Notes under the pieces: model-generated | The model's input: the letters and a program-made list of their open reading frames with translations, nothing else | Told to the model about the DNA's origin: nothing | Databases searched by the model: none | Assembly: GCA_963573305.1 (NCBI GenBank) | Contig: OY754331.1 | Coordinates: 10,760,868-10,824,867 of the forward strand | Direction: 5' to 3' | From: Pyrrhosoma nymphula | Lineage: Eukaryota; Arthropoda; Insecta; Odonata; Coenagrionidae | Length of the DNA stretch: 64,000 nucleotides | Made by a program: the position numbers and the translations under genes | Shown: positions 24,841 to 39,958 of the stretch, in pieces | How the letters are laid out: the number at the start of each line of letters is the position of its first letter | Position numbering within the stretch: position 1 is the stretch's first letter

Positions 24841-25309
24841 AGGACAGTTTTGCATGGATTACTTGATAGTATCCCCAATACAGGCCTATCCTTATGGGTT
24901 ACTCAATTACTGTTTCATTGTATTATCAGTTTGAAATAAATATTATTCTATTCTTTAAATAATTATTCTATGAAAAATCCTACAAATACGAGTCGTGGTA
25001 GTAGAACAGAAGAGAAAAGGTTTCGCAACATACGATTGTGTCATGGACTATTTTTCACACCGGTGAGGAAAGCCTAAATCACGTAGTAATTTTTAATGTG
25101 CAAGTCCATGGATCACTTATTTCAAGTACAGATTTTTCTCGGTCATTTCTGTTAACTTTTATCATATTTCTGCTGCTCAAATATGCCTTACACCGATACT
25201 ATTAAAATGAATCGAAGCAGTAAAAAATTGAGGATTTTCAGCGTCTCGGAGCACTTAATGTCACTAACCCAATTGTAGTCAATGAATGTATAATCATCAA
25301 CTTAAGTGT
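24841..25309. other. Spacer, nothing recognised
   Basis: AT-rich; no coding or repeat signature identified. Confidence 0.4.
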
Positions 25310-25475
25310 TATCATCATCATCATCATTGGTGCTACTGTCCGTAGACAGGTTTCAACGGTAGCGTTGTCTCCACAGCATTCTGTGCTGGGCCTCTCTCTT
25401 TATCTCCGCATAACTCCTTCCTTCTTTTATATCCCTCAGCATTCCGTGCCTCCTCCTTCCTCTTCCTACTATATG
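25310..25475 (-). mobile_element. LINE 3' end with (ATG)n tail
   Basis: An (ATC)n run at 25310-25327 (ATG repeats on the minus strand) abuts non-AT-rich sequence with TAGACAGGTTTCAACGGTAG and CATTCTGTGCTGGGC. Short trinucleotide tails of this type terminate RTE-like and related LINEs and their SINE partners. No coding sequence is retained. Confidence 0.45.
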
Positions 25476-26523
25476 CCACTTATTTTTCTAATAGTAAACC
25501 CACCGCGTAATAGAAAATTGTGAATAATATCAAATTTGAGAATCATTGGTAAGCTGAATAACAATACGAGCAAAATAGTAAATATTAAGATTTGAATAAC
25601 ATAATTCTTTGAATATCCACTTTTCTTAATCGCCTTAATCTTAAGCTCTTCAGCGTAAAGTTGACTGAGCAAAGTATTTAAATGTGTCCAATTGATTCAT
25701 CTTCAACTTGCACAATATCAACGAGAAAAATCCAAAGGAATATATATTTACTTAAAGAGTGCGTAAATAGGTCCAACCTATACAAAACAATAGCCTTTCA
25801 TAAACAATAGGCAGACCTTCTAAACAAACTACAGACCCTAAAAAAAGTTTATTATTTTAATACCAGACCCTATTTTAACGAATGCGAGTACGTGGGGCAT
25901 TAAATTAGCCTTTATGTGATTTAGTTCATTAATTACTATTTATCCGACTACGAAATGTTGCTCGCAAAATTTTCGAGTAAATATTTACCTAAATACTACT
26001 GGTAGTAGAAAAATTATATGCATAAAAATATGACTCGCAAATCAGATCAGAGTCTTTAATCCTGGAATTGAATGAATGAGCTCAGATCGAGTGAATACCC
26101 AGCTGAAGTGTAAGTAAAAGTGGAGTTCTTTCAGGTTCAAGTCATTCGCACATCGACTTTAAAGACGTTTTAGGGACACTCAAGTAAGTTTCGAGAATGC
26201 AGAAAAAACATTATTATCGATTTTTCCCTGACATGAACCTAGAGTGAGATTATTATACCGTAAGGAGCTCCTGACTCTCTACCAATGAAAAAATCCCCAC
26301 CCTTATCTTTGGAGGTTACTTATAAAATTTCATTACCAAGTATGGGCTCTACAATTTTTTTTTTTTACACATATATGACATAATATGGGCAGCAATAGAA
26401 AACTTGGCGTTTAAAAACAGTGCATGCTAAAATTCTCAAGGGGAGGGAATGTTTTTTTTTCTCCACACCTTGTAAGGATTAGGATCAAAGAAGTATAGGT
26501 TAGAGTAAATCAATATGAAACCG
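25476..26523. other. AT-rich spacer, nothing recognised
   Basis: No gene or repeat end recognised. Short poly(T) tracts at 26357-26366 and 26453-26460. Confidence 0.4.
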
Positions 26524-26940
26524 GCAAAAGCCTAGCCATTTTGAAACTCCGGTTCCCGTCAGAACACCGAAGTTAAGCAACGTTGGGCACGGACAGTCGT
26601 TGGATGGATGACACTCCTCCATACCTCGACCAGGCGTGGATGGAGAGGTGATACTCCCTCCAGACCGCCGGCAGACCGGAGGTAGACATACCCAGACCGG
26701 GAAGGTTGGAGGGTGGACACCCTCTATACTTTTCTGGGGAGGGTTCTTGTCTCCTGTCATCCAGTGGCAGACAGGCATGGGGTTGGCACAATGTACCAAG
26801 AAAGGTCTTAAGTGCCCGGACCCCTGTCGAAGGCCCCCCCGACAAACAATCAAACAATCAATCATATCAAATTTGAGATCAATCATTCATCAATCAATCA
26901 ATCAGTATCAAAATCAATCAATCATATAAATCAATCAATC
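26524..26940 (+). mobile_element. 5S-rRNA-derived SINE
   Basis: 26548-26615 is clearly derived from the 5S rRNA gene: GGTTCCCGTC, then CACCGAAGTTAAGCAACGTT (5S A-box region), GGGC, and TTGGATGGATGAC (5S C-box region). The internal Pol III promoter is therefore recognisable. The 5' third of 5S (before about nucleotide 20-25) is replaced or degraded. A GC-rich body of about 220 bp follows, then a tail of CAAT/ATCA repeats at about 26843-26940. The 5S head, unrelated body and short-repeat tail form the plan of a SINE3-class element, not a 5S gene. Confidence 0.75.
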
Positions 26941-27289
26941 TTATGAAACATATGAAAAGTTGAGTTCATCACATACAACAGAGGCAAAATATGATTCCTC
27001 TGTCTTCGCTTCTCGCCACTGATAATGGTTTTTTATTTGTTGCCACAATCTTGCATGCAAGGGGATGCACAGAAGATGATACTTTCTCCACCACTCGCCA
27101 AATAAGTCCAAAGTGAACCGGAGGACTACTCTCCTTTCTTTCTCCGACTTGAAAGTCAACCACATCCTCAGCCACATACATCCCGCGGGTTGATGTGTGG
27201 TCGATCACCCGCAAAGCGAGCCATTTTTGCCTCTCACCGTTGTTTCTGGGGCTGTCGGAGCGACGCATGTGGTTTTGGGGCCGAAGTAG
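26941..27289 (-). other. Unassigned region with overlapping frames
   Basis: A 99-codon minus frame (26969-27268) has balanced composition but no domain I recognise, and a 78-codon frame overlaps it. It could be a fragment of a transposon protein. No start or splice context supports a host gene. Confidence 0.3.
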
Positions 27290-27395
27290 AAAGCGCAGGT
27301 CGTTAAGTCCCCCACAACTTCCCCCACCCCCTCATTCCTCTCTTTCCCTCCACCCCCCTCTCCCACCCCCCTCCACTTCTCCTCCCTCCAAAACA
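27290..27395 (+). repeat. Polypyrimidine tract
   Basis: Nearly pure C/T on the plus strand for about 100 bp. Frames crossing it are composition artefacts. Confidence 0.8.
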
Positions 27396-27460
27396 TATCC
27401 CTCCTCACTCGAATCACATAACTCAAGGGTCTCTCTGCCCCCCAATATATATATATATAT

Positions 27461-32159
<4,699 letters not shown>

Positions 32160-32910
32160 GTGTTAGAAGAAAGATTGCATTTATTGCGCCATCTGGATTG
32201 TCGGCCGAGGGTGGTTACTGGTGATGCTGGAGCTAAAATGGGAATAATTGACACGACAGGTTACGCATGTTACGCATGCGCGTTTCAGAGAGGGTTGGGA
32301 TGGGAAACGCTTTCAGACCGTCGATTAAAATTTAGACTCAATCTATTACGCAAGTTTCAAACCGGTCTATTTTCTGACGACGTTGATAATATTTTACGAA
32401 ATCCGACTTACTACGGTAGATCAGATCATGAGAATAAAATTAGGGAACTAGACTGCAGAACGGACAGATTTAAAATGTCATTTTTCCCACGAAATATAAG
32501 GGACCATAACAGCTGCCAATGAGACTTTTATCTAGGTTTGTCGTTAGGTAGTGTAGCTCTTAGTAATAGTAGTACTCCCTAATACTTGAATCCTTATCTG
32601 TTACCTAGTACTAGCAGCACACCGTGCATGTTTTCTACATAAGTCTTGAGTCTCTGTCCATTTGTGTAGTTGCAAATTACATATATATTAACGATCCCTC
32701 TCCATTGTGATAATATCTGTGGTGTAGTAGTGCATGTTTGTGAGGCTTCGTCTCGTGACAAGCATTATCGATCTATGCTAATGCATAATTAGTCGTAGTT
32801 ACACTAACTTTAGTATAACTAACTAACAGTGCAATGCATGTTGGTGAATGCTCACCCCCTGCCACACGCCCCTGAGGTGGCTTGCAGGGTATTTTGTAGA
32901 TGTAGAGTAA
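32160..32910 (+). pseudogene. CR1/jockey-type LINE C-terminus and 3' region
   Basis: The frame at 32160-32522 ends with a LINE C-terminal signature: RLKFRLNLLRKFQTGL near residues 55-70 and then RTDRFKMSFFPRNIRDHN near 100-117. In CR1/jockey-type elements this domain follows the RT. It is followed by a 390-bp 3' region ending in TGTAGATGTAGA near 32896-32909, a (TCTACA)n-type tail. The 3' region is repeated at 35395 and 37174 on the minus strand. The RT palm is absent: 5'-truncated. Confidence 0.75.
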
Positions 32911-33217
32911 TAGCGGTCTCGCAGCGCTGTGTTTCTTGAAGATACAACTCAGCCATTTCAGGGACACATACTACATTTGTCAGAGAAGAGGGAAATTTCC
33001 CGGTCACACGTTAGGTAACCCGTGTCAATGTGGGACAACGTCTGCTGAGGCGATATCGCAACATGGTAATGTATTCATGACCAGACGTCAAGTATAGCCC
33101 TCAATCAGACACACCAAGTGAACGAACACTAATATTGACAATCCCTTCACTCTCGATGTCACACACGGAGCTCCTCCCTTCAACACTATTCGATCTCCCT
33201 AATGCATACGAGCGCAT
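32911..33217. other. Spacer, nothing recognised
   Basis: No coding or repeat signal other than the flanking elements. Confidence 0.4.
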
Positions 33218-33225
33218 GTTCACAC

Positions 33226-34713
33226 TAGCCATGGGTGGTACTCAAAAAAAGTACCGGTGTTTTTTTTATGAGTATTAAAAAGCAATAATACTACTTGCCC
33301 GGTAGTATGGACGAAAAAATACCGGTATACCAGTATTTATGTGATTGATTCAATATTTTAATCAATTACAAATTAACAAACGTTTCACCCAAATTTTCCG
33401 GTATTTCGGAAAATTAGAATATAAGTCCAAAAATATACACTTCCGTCCATCGGCATTTGTAATCAACATTTATAGGGAATATGTATTTTCTTTGAATAGT
33501 TATTGACCACTTTGGTTTAATACATTGGTTTAATACATACATAATACATTGGTTAATTTGTGGAGGTTTGGTCATGTCTTTTTCAAGAAACTCAACATCC
33601 TTTTTCCGCCAACGTTTCGCCTTTTTATTAATGAGGCTTCTTCAAGGCTACAGTACAATGCAAGGAATACAGTTAATAATAATAATTATAATACTGCAAA
33701 GATAAAAACGTTTTCAAACATAAATTTTGTGCCTCAAAGGATTAACTTTCTTACCGCGACAATGGTAACACACAAAAACAAACTCTTCCCCTTAGCAACA
33801 AAATCAACATCAAAAACAAAACCAAAATGGAAAACCAAGTTTGTGAAAATAAAAATAATTAAAATGAATAGTATGAAGCATGAAATTAACAATTATAGAT
33901 ATCGTAACTTCAAATTTCGAATGTATATTACATATTTTACGAATTTAAAACACATTTTCCCATTGAAATTCTGGAGAACACTACATAATACATAGTGAAA
34001 AATAATTTAGTTATAGGAGATCAAATTATGATAGATGTTGCTTAAATTCTGTAATTAAATTAAAATGAAGTTGAGTTTCAAATAAAAGACATGACCAAAT
34101 ATACCATTGGAATTGGTAAATATACCAATACCATTGGAATATATATTGGCTGTTGTAATGCAAAAAATAAAATGTAAAAAAAATAAGTAAATGCGTTTTA
34201 TTTTACGCTGTATGTTTGCGCTCGTCGCATTTTGTTAGATTGATTTTAAATCACATGAAAAACGATCGGTATTATTTAAATGTTTTGGTGATCAGGTAAA
34301 TCCAGTCATAGTGATCGATCCTTGCGGGCGCACTAACGATTAAGCTAAAAGAATAAATATTTTTAATTATACGGTTCAAAAGCATCGATTGTCTGGTGTT
34401 CGATACGTGTCAAAAATTTATACCTACCTATTATATCAATAATGATAACAAACATATCTCAACTTCCCGGTTATGTACATAAATATGAAAAAAGACACTC
34501 ATATTACGTACAAGAACATTTGAAAATTAGTGTAGTTTGTAGATTTTCGTAGTTACGTTAGTTGACGCAAGATGGTAGCGCTATCTAAATACCGGTATTT
34601 TATATACCGATACCGTCGCGTCGGTAGTAGCGATTTAAATACTGGTCGGTACTACCGGATTTAAAAAATAGCATCGGTACTACCGAATACTGGTATTTTT
34701 TTGCCCATCCCTA
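33226..34713. mobile_element. hAT-like element with perfect 8-bp duplication
   Basis: GTTCACAC flanks both ends (33218-33225 and 34714-34721). Termini are TAGCCATGGG on the left and TAGGGATGGG (complement) on the right, followed on both sides by CGGTA/TACCG-rich subterminal sequence. The 8-bp target duplication and short terminal repeats are diagnostic of hAT. There is no transposase frame; the 1.49 kb interior includes a nested inverted-repeat unit (33562-34105). A truncated relative lies at 1712-1870. Confidence 0.85.
33562..34105 (-). mobile_element. Nested inverted-repeat element with GAAAC motif
   Basis: Ends share TTTGGTCATGTCTTTT and AAACTCAAC or their complements (33566-33600 and 34065-34105). 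The minus strand near the left end has TTGAAGAA (33645-33638), stem GCCT/AGGC, then GAAAC (33618-33614). The 148-codon frame 33549-33995 on plus is Asn/Lys/Thr-rich and unrecognised, and begins in the left arm; I do not consider it a real gene. The preceding 33508-33555 holds a TTTAATACATTGG tandem repeat. Confidence 0.55.
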
Positions 34714-34721
34714 GTTCACAC

Positions 34722-35394
34722 TGCCTGTTGAGAAATAATAATTACTACATTTTATTGCGACATATTTTTATGCGTGACCTTTCCCTGTGAAGGGCATGGT
34801 CTTGCCTCTGTATTCTTGCTCTGGTCGAATGTAAAAAGGGTCTGACGGCAATTGAATCTATCTCAACCCATCATTCAGCCAAAGTATTCTTATTCCTTTG
34901 AATTCACGCATTATTTGCCTATCAAGTGATTTAATTAATTCAGCAGACGGTATCCTTTCACCGAATCTAACACTATCCGATAAAAGCTGCTAGTAAAACA
35001 TTTCGTTTTGAAGTTAATACAATGGTCTTATTAATGGATTTTGTTCATGAAGCTCCGCTGTGATGCTGTAACACGTCTAGTAGATATTTAATGGCTGAAG
35101 GAAGCAACATTGCTATGTATATTTTTGGAAATATTTCGCTTAATTAATGTAGATTTTTCTGTTGAAAGCGAAATTAACATCAAAGTCACTACCATATTTA
35201 ATGCAGAATAATCGATTTTCAAACGAAAATTTCATAAGAATATCGTATTTCTCACGTTGTCGTCTTTTCCACTGTAACGGCGAACTCGTACACCTTCCAT
35301 TTTCAGTAGATAGCTAAATAATTCCAACGTTTTATTGCCCGTACTTAATTGTGAGGCATATTTTTAGTTTCTGTATCATTTCCTACAATGTGAC
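34722..35394. other. AT-rich spacer, nothing recognised
   Basis: No frame or repeat signature identified. Confidence 0.4.
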
Positions 35395-35960
35395 ATCTAC
35401 ATCTACAAAGTACCGTGGAAGCCACCTCAGGGGTGTGTGGCAAGGGGTGAGTTTTCACCAACATGCATTACACTATACCCTAAAGTTAGTGTAACTACGA
35501 CTAATTATGCATTAGCATAAATCGCTAATGCTTGTCTCGAGACGAAGCCTCACAAGCATGCACTACACTACAGATATTATCACAATGGAGAGGGACAGTT
35601 TATATATATATATATACGAGTTCGTGGAAAATCACACACACGATAATATAAATAAACTATGCCACAGGTGGGACGGAATTAAATATAGACACATAAAAAA
35701 AGAACACTCACACTATACGTTGATATTTCGGTTACTATAGAACCTTTCTCAAAGATAGAAGAATATATACTGAGTATGTATCCTTCTATCTTTGAGAAAG
35801 GTTCTATAGTAACCGAAATATCAACGTATAGTGTGAGTGTTCTTTTTTTGTGTGTCTATATTTAATTCCGTACCACCTGTGGCATAGTTTATTTATATGT
35901 ATATATATATATATGTATGTATTTTGCAACTACACAAATGGACAGAGTGACACGAGGTTA
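35395..35960 (-). mobile_element. LINE 3' region, copy 2, interrupted
   Basis: It begins at plus position 35395 with CATCTACATCTACAAAGTAC (tail) and matches the 3' region at 32523-32910 in inverted orientation: CACTATACCCTAAAGTTAGT, AGACGAAGCCTCACAAGCAT and others. It is split at 35600-35900 by the second palindromic element, after which GCAACTACACAAATGGACAG resumes. Copies 1 and 3 supply the uninterrupted arrangement. Non-coding. Confidence 0.8.
35612..35893 (+). mobile_element. Palindromic element, copy 2
   Basis: Arms (about 35651-35756 and 35790-35893) are imperfect inverted complements with a few mismatches and a longer loop. The lead from 35616 (ACGAGTTCGTGG) is shared with copy 1. Both arms contain TTTGAGAA, GGTT/AACC and GAAAT. 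Inserted in a TA-rich site of a LINE 3' region; the uninterrupted site in other copies reads GTTAATATATATGTAATTTG. (TA)n-like sequence flanks both ends. Confidence 0.8.
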
Positions 35961-36159
35961 GAGGGGACTTGGATCTCAATCCACATAATGAATTTATTTA
36001 TTTATCATAGTGTAGAGTGTCAATGCTGCCCCACATAATAAATTCATTTATCCATCCATCCATCTCATCCCTTTTCCCCTGCCCTCTGGTGGTGAGGAGT
36101 GGAAAACCTACACCCCGAACAAAGACATAACTGTTCGCACCGTGAGTTCGTCATCCATC
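35961..36159. repeat. Spacer with (CATC)n
   Basis: Short CATC repeats at about 36050-36068 (ATCCATCCATCCATC). Otherwise unassigned. Confidence 0.5.
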
Positions 36160-36162
36160 CGT

Positions 36163-36440
36163 TAAGAGCCAAGGTCGCTCTAACCCTTTGTATAGGGGTA
36201 TAGGGACCTTGTTAAGAGCGGGTTTCGTTCGCTCCGGACAGGAGACGGACCCTCGAAGCGTGAAGGTGATTGGGAAATGTGAGCCGCTGAGTCGGTCGGG
36301 GCGCGGAGGATGCAGTGGTGATGCGGCAGAGGCGAAGGGGAACAAGAGGACGGCCCGCGCCGGCATTAAGAACACGTACGTGCTACAAGGCCCGGGTACT
36401 CGCGGTCGTTTCCGCTCAGTCGAACAAAGGCTCTTAATGG
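36163..36440. mobile_element. GC-rich insert with TTAA-adjacent inverted ends
   Basis: Ends read GTTAAGAGCCAAGG on the left and CAAAGGCTCTTAATGG on the right, so GAGCC/GGCTC termini abut TTAA on both sides. The interior is strongly GC-rich against an AT-rich background and gives frames on both strands (36188-36448 plus, 36151-36375 minus) with no known domain. TTAA flanks recall piggyBac-type target sites, but the terminal sequence is not the usual CCC type. A MITE of uncertain family. Confidence 0.45.
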
Positions 36441-37173
36441 CGGTGTAATACTTGTTGAACGCCCATTTTTTTCAGCGTTTCTTTCACCAATATCTAAGTT
36501 TTTTATCTGTTATCCTCAAGCCGGAAAGCATATAGAAAACGAAAAAGTGAAACATCAAAGTATATCTCCAAATAAATTGGTGTATTTTTCAAAACCAGAT
36601 GAATCGGAATTAATTTTGAGGTTGAGGACGAAATAGGTTATGATGCGCTAGCTTTTATGTATCTAAACTCACATAATAGTCTTTATGCCTGCTCTCGTAT
36701 TGGAAAATCAATTTGAGAAGTTCAACTCGGGCAGAAATTTTAAAATGTAGCTCACAATGTGCTCTTTTTTCACCAAATTGCTCAAAGGTTTATCTATCCC
36801 TGTTTTGTGATCAGCGCTACGTAGCTGAGCGCTCGGAAGTTGACAACTAAATGTAAATAACAATTTTCTGGTTTAAAAGGCGTAGAGAGTTGAAAAATGC
36901 CGTTTAATTTGTAATAACTTCGGAAAAGGAATTTCTCAATACGATTAATATGCTGACTTTGTGGAATCGATAGATTTCGTCGATCAGTAATAATTCTGCC
37001 AATGGCCTTGAAAATCCTTGTTTTGAAGATGAAGGATAATGCCAAAACAGAATGGAACTCCAAACTTGACCTAGCTTGGTCAGTTTTGACGTGAAAAGTT
37101 TTATGATTCGATGTTGGTTGGGGGAAAGATGTCCATAGCTGGTGGCGATGAAACTAAAATTTGTATAACAAAT
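36441..37173 (-). other. Unassigned region
   Basis: A minus frame of 89 codons (36794-37063) has plausible protein-like composition (FKTRIFKAIGRIITDRRN) and may be a further LINE C-terminal relic. I cannot assign it to a family. No repeat ends seen. Confidence 0.3.
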
Positions 37174-37545
37174 ATTTCATCTACATCTACAAAATACCCT
37201 GCAAGCCTCCTCAAGGGTCTGTGGAAGGGGGTGAGTAGTCACCAACATACATTACACTATACCCTAAATTTAGAGTAAATACGACTATTGAAGTATAAAT
37301 CGCTCATGCTTGTCACGAGGCGAAGCCTCACAAGCATGTACTACACTATAGATATGTTACCAACGTTAGAGGGACTGTTATTATTTATGTGTTTTGCAGC
37401 TACATAAATGGTCAGAGATTCAAGATTCATGCTGAAAACATCCACGGCGTGCTAAAAGTATTAGATAGCAGACAAGGATACAAATATTAGGGAGTACTAA
37501 TACTACTAAGAGCTACACTACCCATCAACAAACCCAGTCAAAAGT
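37174..37545 (-). mobile_element. LINE 3' region, copy 3
   Basis: Starts with CATCTACATCTACAAAATAC and matches copies at 32523 and 35395 through CACTATACCCTAAATTTAGA, CACGAGGCGAAGCCTCACAA and TTAGGGAGTACTAATACTAC. Uninterrupted, 5'-truncated, non-coding. It lies directly upstream of the 4.3-kb foldback element. Confidence 0.8.
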
Positions 37546-38249
37546 CTCTTTTCTCTATAATTAAAGAAGTTTAGGTGGTATTCGAAAGCGTCATGTATGT
37601 ACAGTCCTGTTCATTAAAAAATTACCACCTCGGAGCCCTGTTCAAAAAAAAGTTACCACCTCGGAGCCGAAAAAGTTCTAAGTCCGCACTTTAGGGAAAT
37701 GTTGCAACACTGCGCCCCCCCCCCCCTTCACTGAGGGTGGGGGGGGGCGAGAACGAGAACCCCTCCTCCCCGTAGTCGGGCAAGTAGAAAGGCCGACGGA
37801 AGGAAGATTTTGGCCCGCGAAAGGATATTTTGTGAGGGGAGGGGTAGGGTCCGGGCTTCCGTTTGCTTTATGACTGGGCGAGAATGAAAGGGAATTGCTT
37901 GGTTCGGTTGCTCAAAGATCTCTCGCAGTTGATAACTGCTACATGAGGGAAATCCTAACACGGCCCAGCAAGCCACGGCTCGTTTCGTTTTTTAAAATAC
38001 TTTTTTCTTACGCGAAATTATTAGCGTAAAAAATGATTGAAGTGTTGACGTATTTTCGTTATATGTATTTCATTGTGGTGCCTACATTCCTATTATGATT
38101 ATTATTTGTTGAGTTTGTTTAACATTTTAGATAGTGCATTTAAGTGCTTCTTCAATCTCGTCTGGTGCATGGATATACGCGGCATGAGTGGAATTTGATG
38201 ACGCAATTTACTTCACGAATATGTCAAATTTCTAATGAGAATAATCAAT

Positions 38250-38335
38250 TGTCTGGACTAGGATTCGAAACCAGATCCCTTGATTCTGCAGTACTGTAGC
38301 TGAAGATGTCAGGCTCGAATTGTAATACATCCCAT
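38250..38335 (-). repeat. tRNA-like segment inside the foldback element
   Basis: The minus strand has GGTTTCGAATCCTAGTCC (B-box-like) downstream of CAGCTACAGTACTGCAG. The inverted partner copy at about 40355-40420 is more degraded. It suggests that a SINE or tRNA pseudogene was captured in an ancestral arm before the inversion duplicated it. Confidence 0.4.
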
Positions 38336-39061
38336 TCTCGCGAAAATTACGGGCAAAATGTTTCTTGCGGCGATGTATAAATGCGCTAGGAATATCCTCT
38401 TAATGGTTTCAATAAAAAGCAATTAATTTTTCTTTCATATCCATTTCTTATTCCTTTGTCGCGTTTGGAATAATGCGATTACGCGTCTTCGATATTTAAT
38501 TAGATATTTTTCCCTGCGAATAGTAATGAAACTTTCACTTAGGAGATTTATTTACTTCAAATAATGATTAAAATAGCTTAGTGCTTATCGAATGCTTTGG
38601 ACACCAATTTCGAACAACTCAATCATTGAATTATGCCTGCGCTCAGTTTTTGTATTGAGGTAGAAATTACTGGGGAATAAATTTACTGGTTGCCGGACAG
38701 ACACATCTTATTGCCATGCAATGTCGAAACTTGGCACCACTACGTTTCACCGGCTTTTATTGCACTGCGACCTAATGACCGAATGCTTCATAATTCCTAA
38801 TAATCTTGTATCGAGAGGCAGAGACTTATCAAAATGATTACCCAGGACACCCTTCAATTATCAACCCTTGCGCTTTTCACAGTCGGACTATGTGTTGCTT
38901 ACATCGCATTTGAAAAACGTGGCATTAGCTACTGGAGTTTGCATCGCATGTTTTCTCTCGTTTTTGTTTTTTTAACTTGAATCTGCAAGTGACTCTTATG
39001 AATTCACCTTAAAGTCTCTAATGCTTCTTCAGTCCTCTCAATTAGTGAGTTCAGCTTTCAC

Positions 39062-39298
39062 TCAATTATCCAGGATCTTTGCAAAGAGGCAAGACCCTGA
39101 CGACCCTATCCATTCTTTTCTATCCATCCATCCATCCGGCGGGCAATAAATATTCCAAACGAAACAACCCTCCCCTCCATCCTTGCTTGAGGAAAGGCTG
39201 TACCCCTCTAAAAGTGACCTGAAATGGGCTGCGGTTTCTTTTTCGGCTGGAGGCCGAAGGAAGGAAGAAGTGGTGTTTATGCTGATCGCCCCTTCCAT
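39062..39298 (-). other. Unassigned stretch between internal repeats
   Basis: A 78-codon minus frame without a recognised domain, with CATC repeats near 39121-39137. Probably non-coding interior of the foldback element. Confidence 0.3.
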
Positions 39299-39924
39299 TC
39301 GATCTGGTCGTTTTAGGCTTCCGTTTGCTTATGAGTGAGGAAGAAAGAGGGAAATATCTGCGAATTTCAGTGGGGTAAATATCCCTCGTTCACAACAGCT
39401 TGGCACCACTACGTCTCACCGGCGTATATTACACTGCAACCTAATGCTCCATAATTTTTATTGAACTTGTGTCGAGAGGCAGAGACTTTTATCAAAATGA
39501 TTTCCCAGGACACCCTTCAAATATCAACTCTTGCGCTTTTCACAGTCGGACTATGTGTTGTTCACATCGCATTTGAAAAACGTAGCAAATAGTCGTTATT
39601 GTTTTTTTATAATGACTATACAAGTGACTCTTATTAATTAACCGCAATGACACAAAAGCGCATTCAAACACGCCGAATCATCGCAGCGGAACGATTATGA
39701 ATACGGTCAATTGCATTTCATATAATGCATACTTTCTCTGTAAATAAAAAAATGAAACTATCACGAAACGTATTATAGAAATACTATGTTTCCAAAGGTT
39801 TGAAATAGTTTAGAATGGTAAGGAAATAAACCTGGCGTAGTATAGTTTGGAAACGTAAAGAATTAAAAAAATTCTAATTCTACCTCATTGATTGTTCTTT
39901 TTTGGTCCTATTCAATTAATTATT

Positions 39925-39958
39925 GTCTATATCATGATAATTGTATCATGATATAGAC
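39925..39958. repeat. Perfect 15-bp hairpin
   Basis: GTCTATATCATGATA (39925-39939), a 4-nt loop ATTG, then the exact complement to 39958. Lies in the central part of the foldback element. Confidence 0.9.

Noticed and set aside
25310..25327. CRISPR-like or tandem array
   Set aside because: Simple trinucleotide run serving as a LINE-type tail; no repeat-spacer structure anywhere in the window.
26548..26615. Functional 5S rRNA gene
   Set aside because: 5' part of the 5S is missing or replaced and the sequence runs into a GC-rich body with a CAAT tail and no T-run terminator at the expected distance.
33549..33995. 148-codon Asn/Lys/Thr-rich frame
   Set aside because: Begins inside an inverted-repeat arm of a nested element, is low complexity and lacks known motifs.
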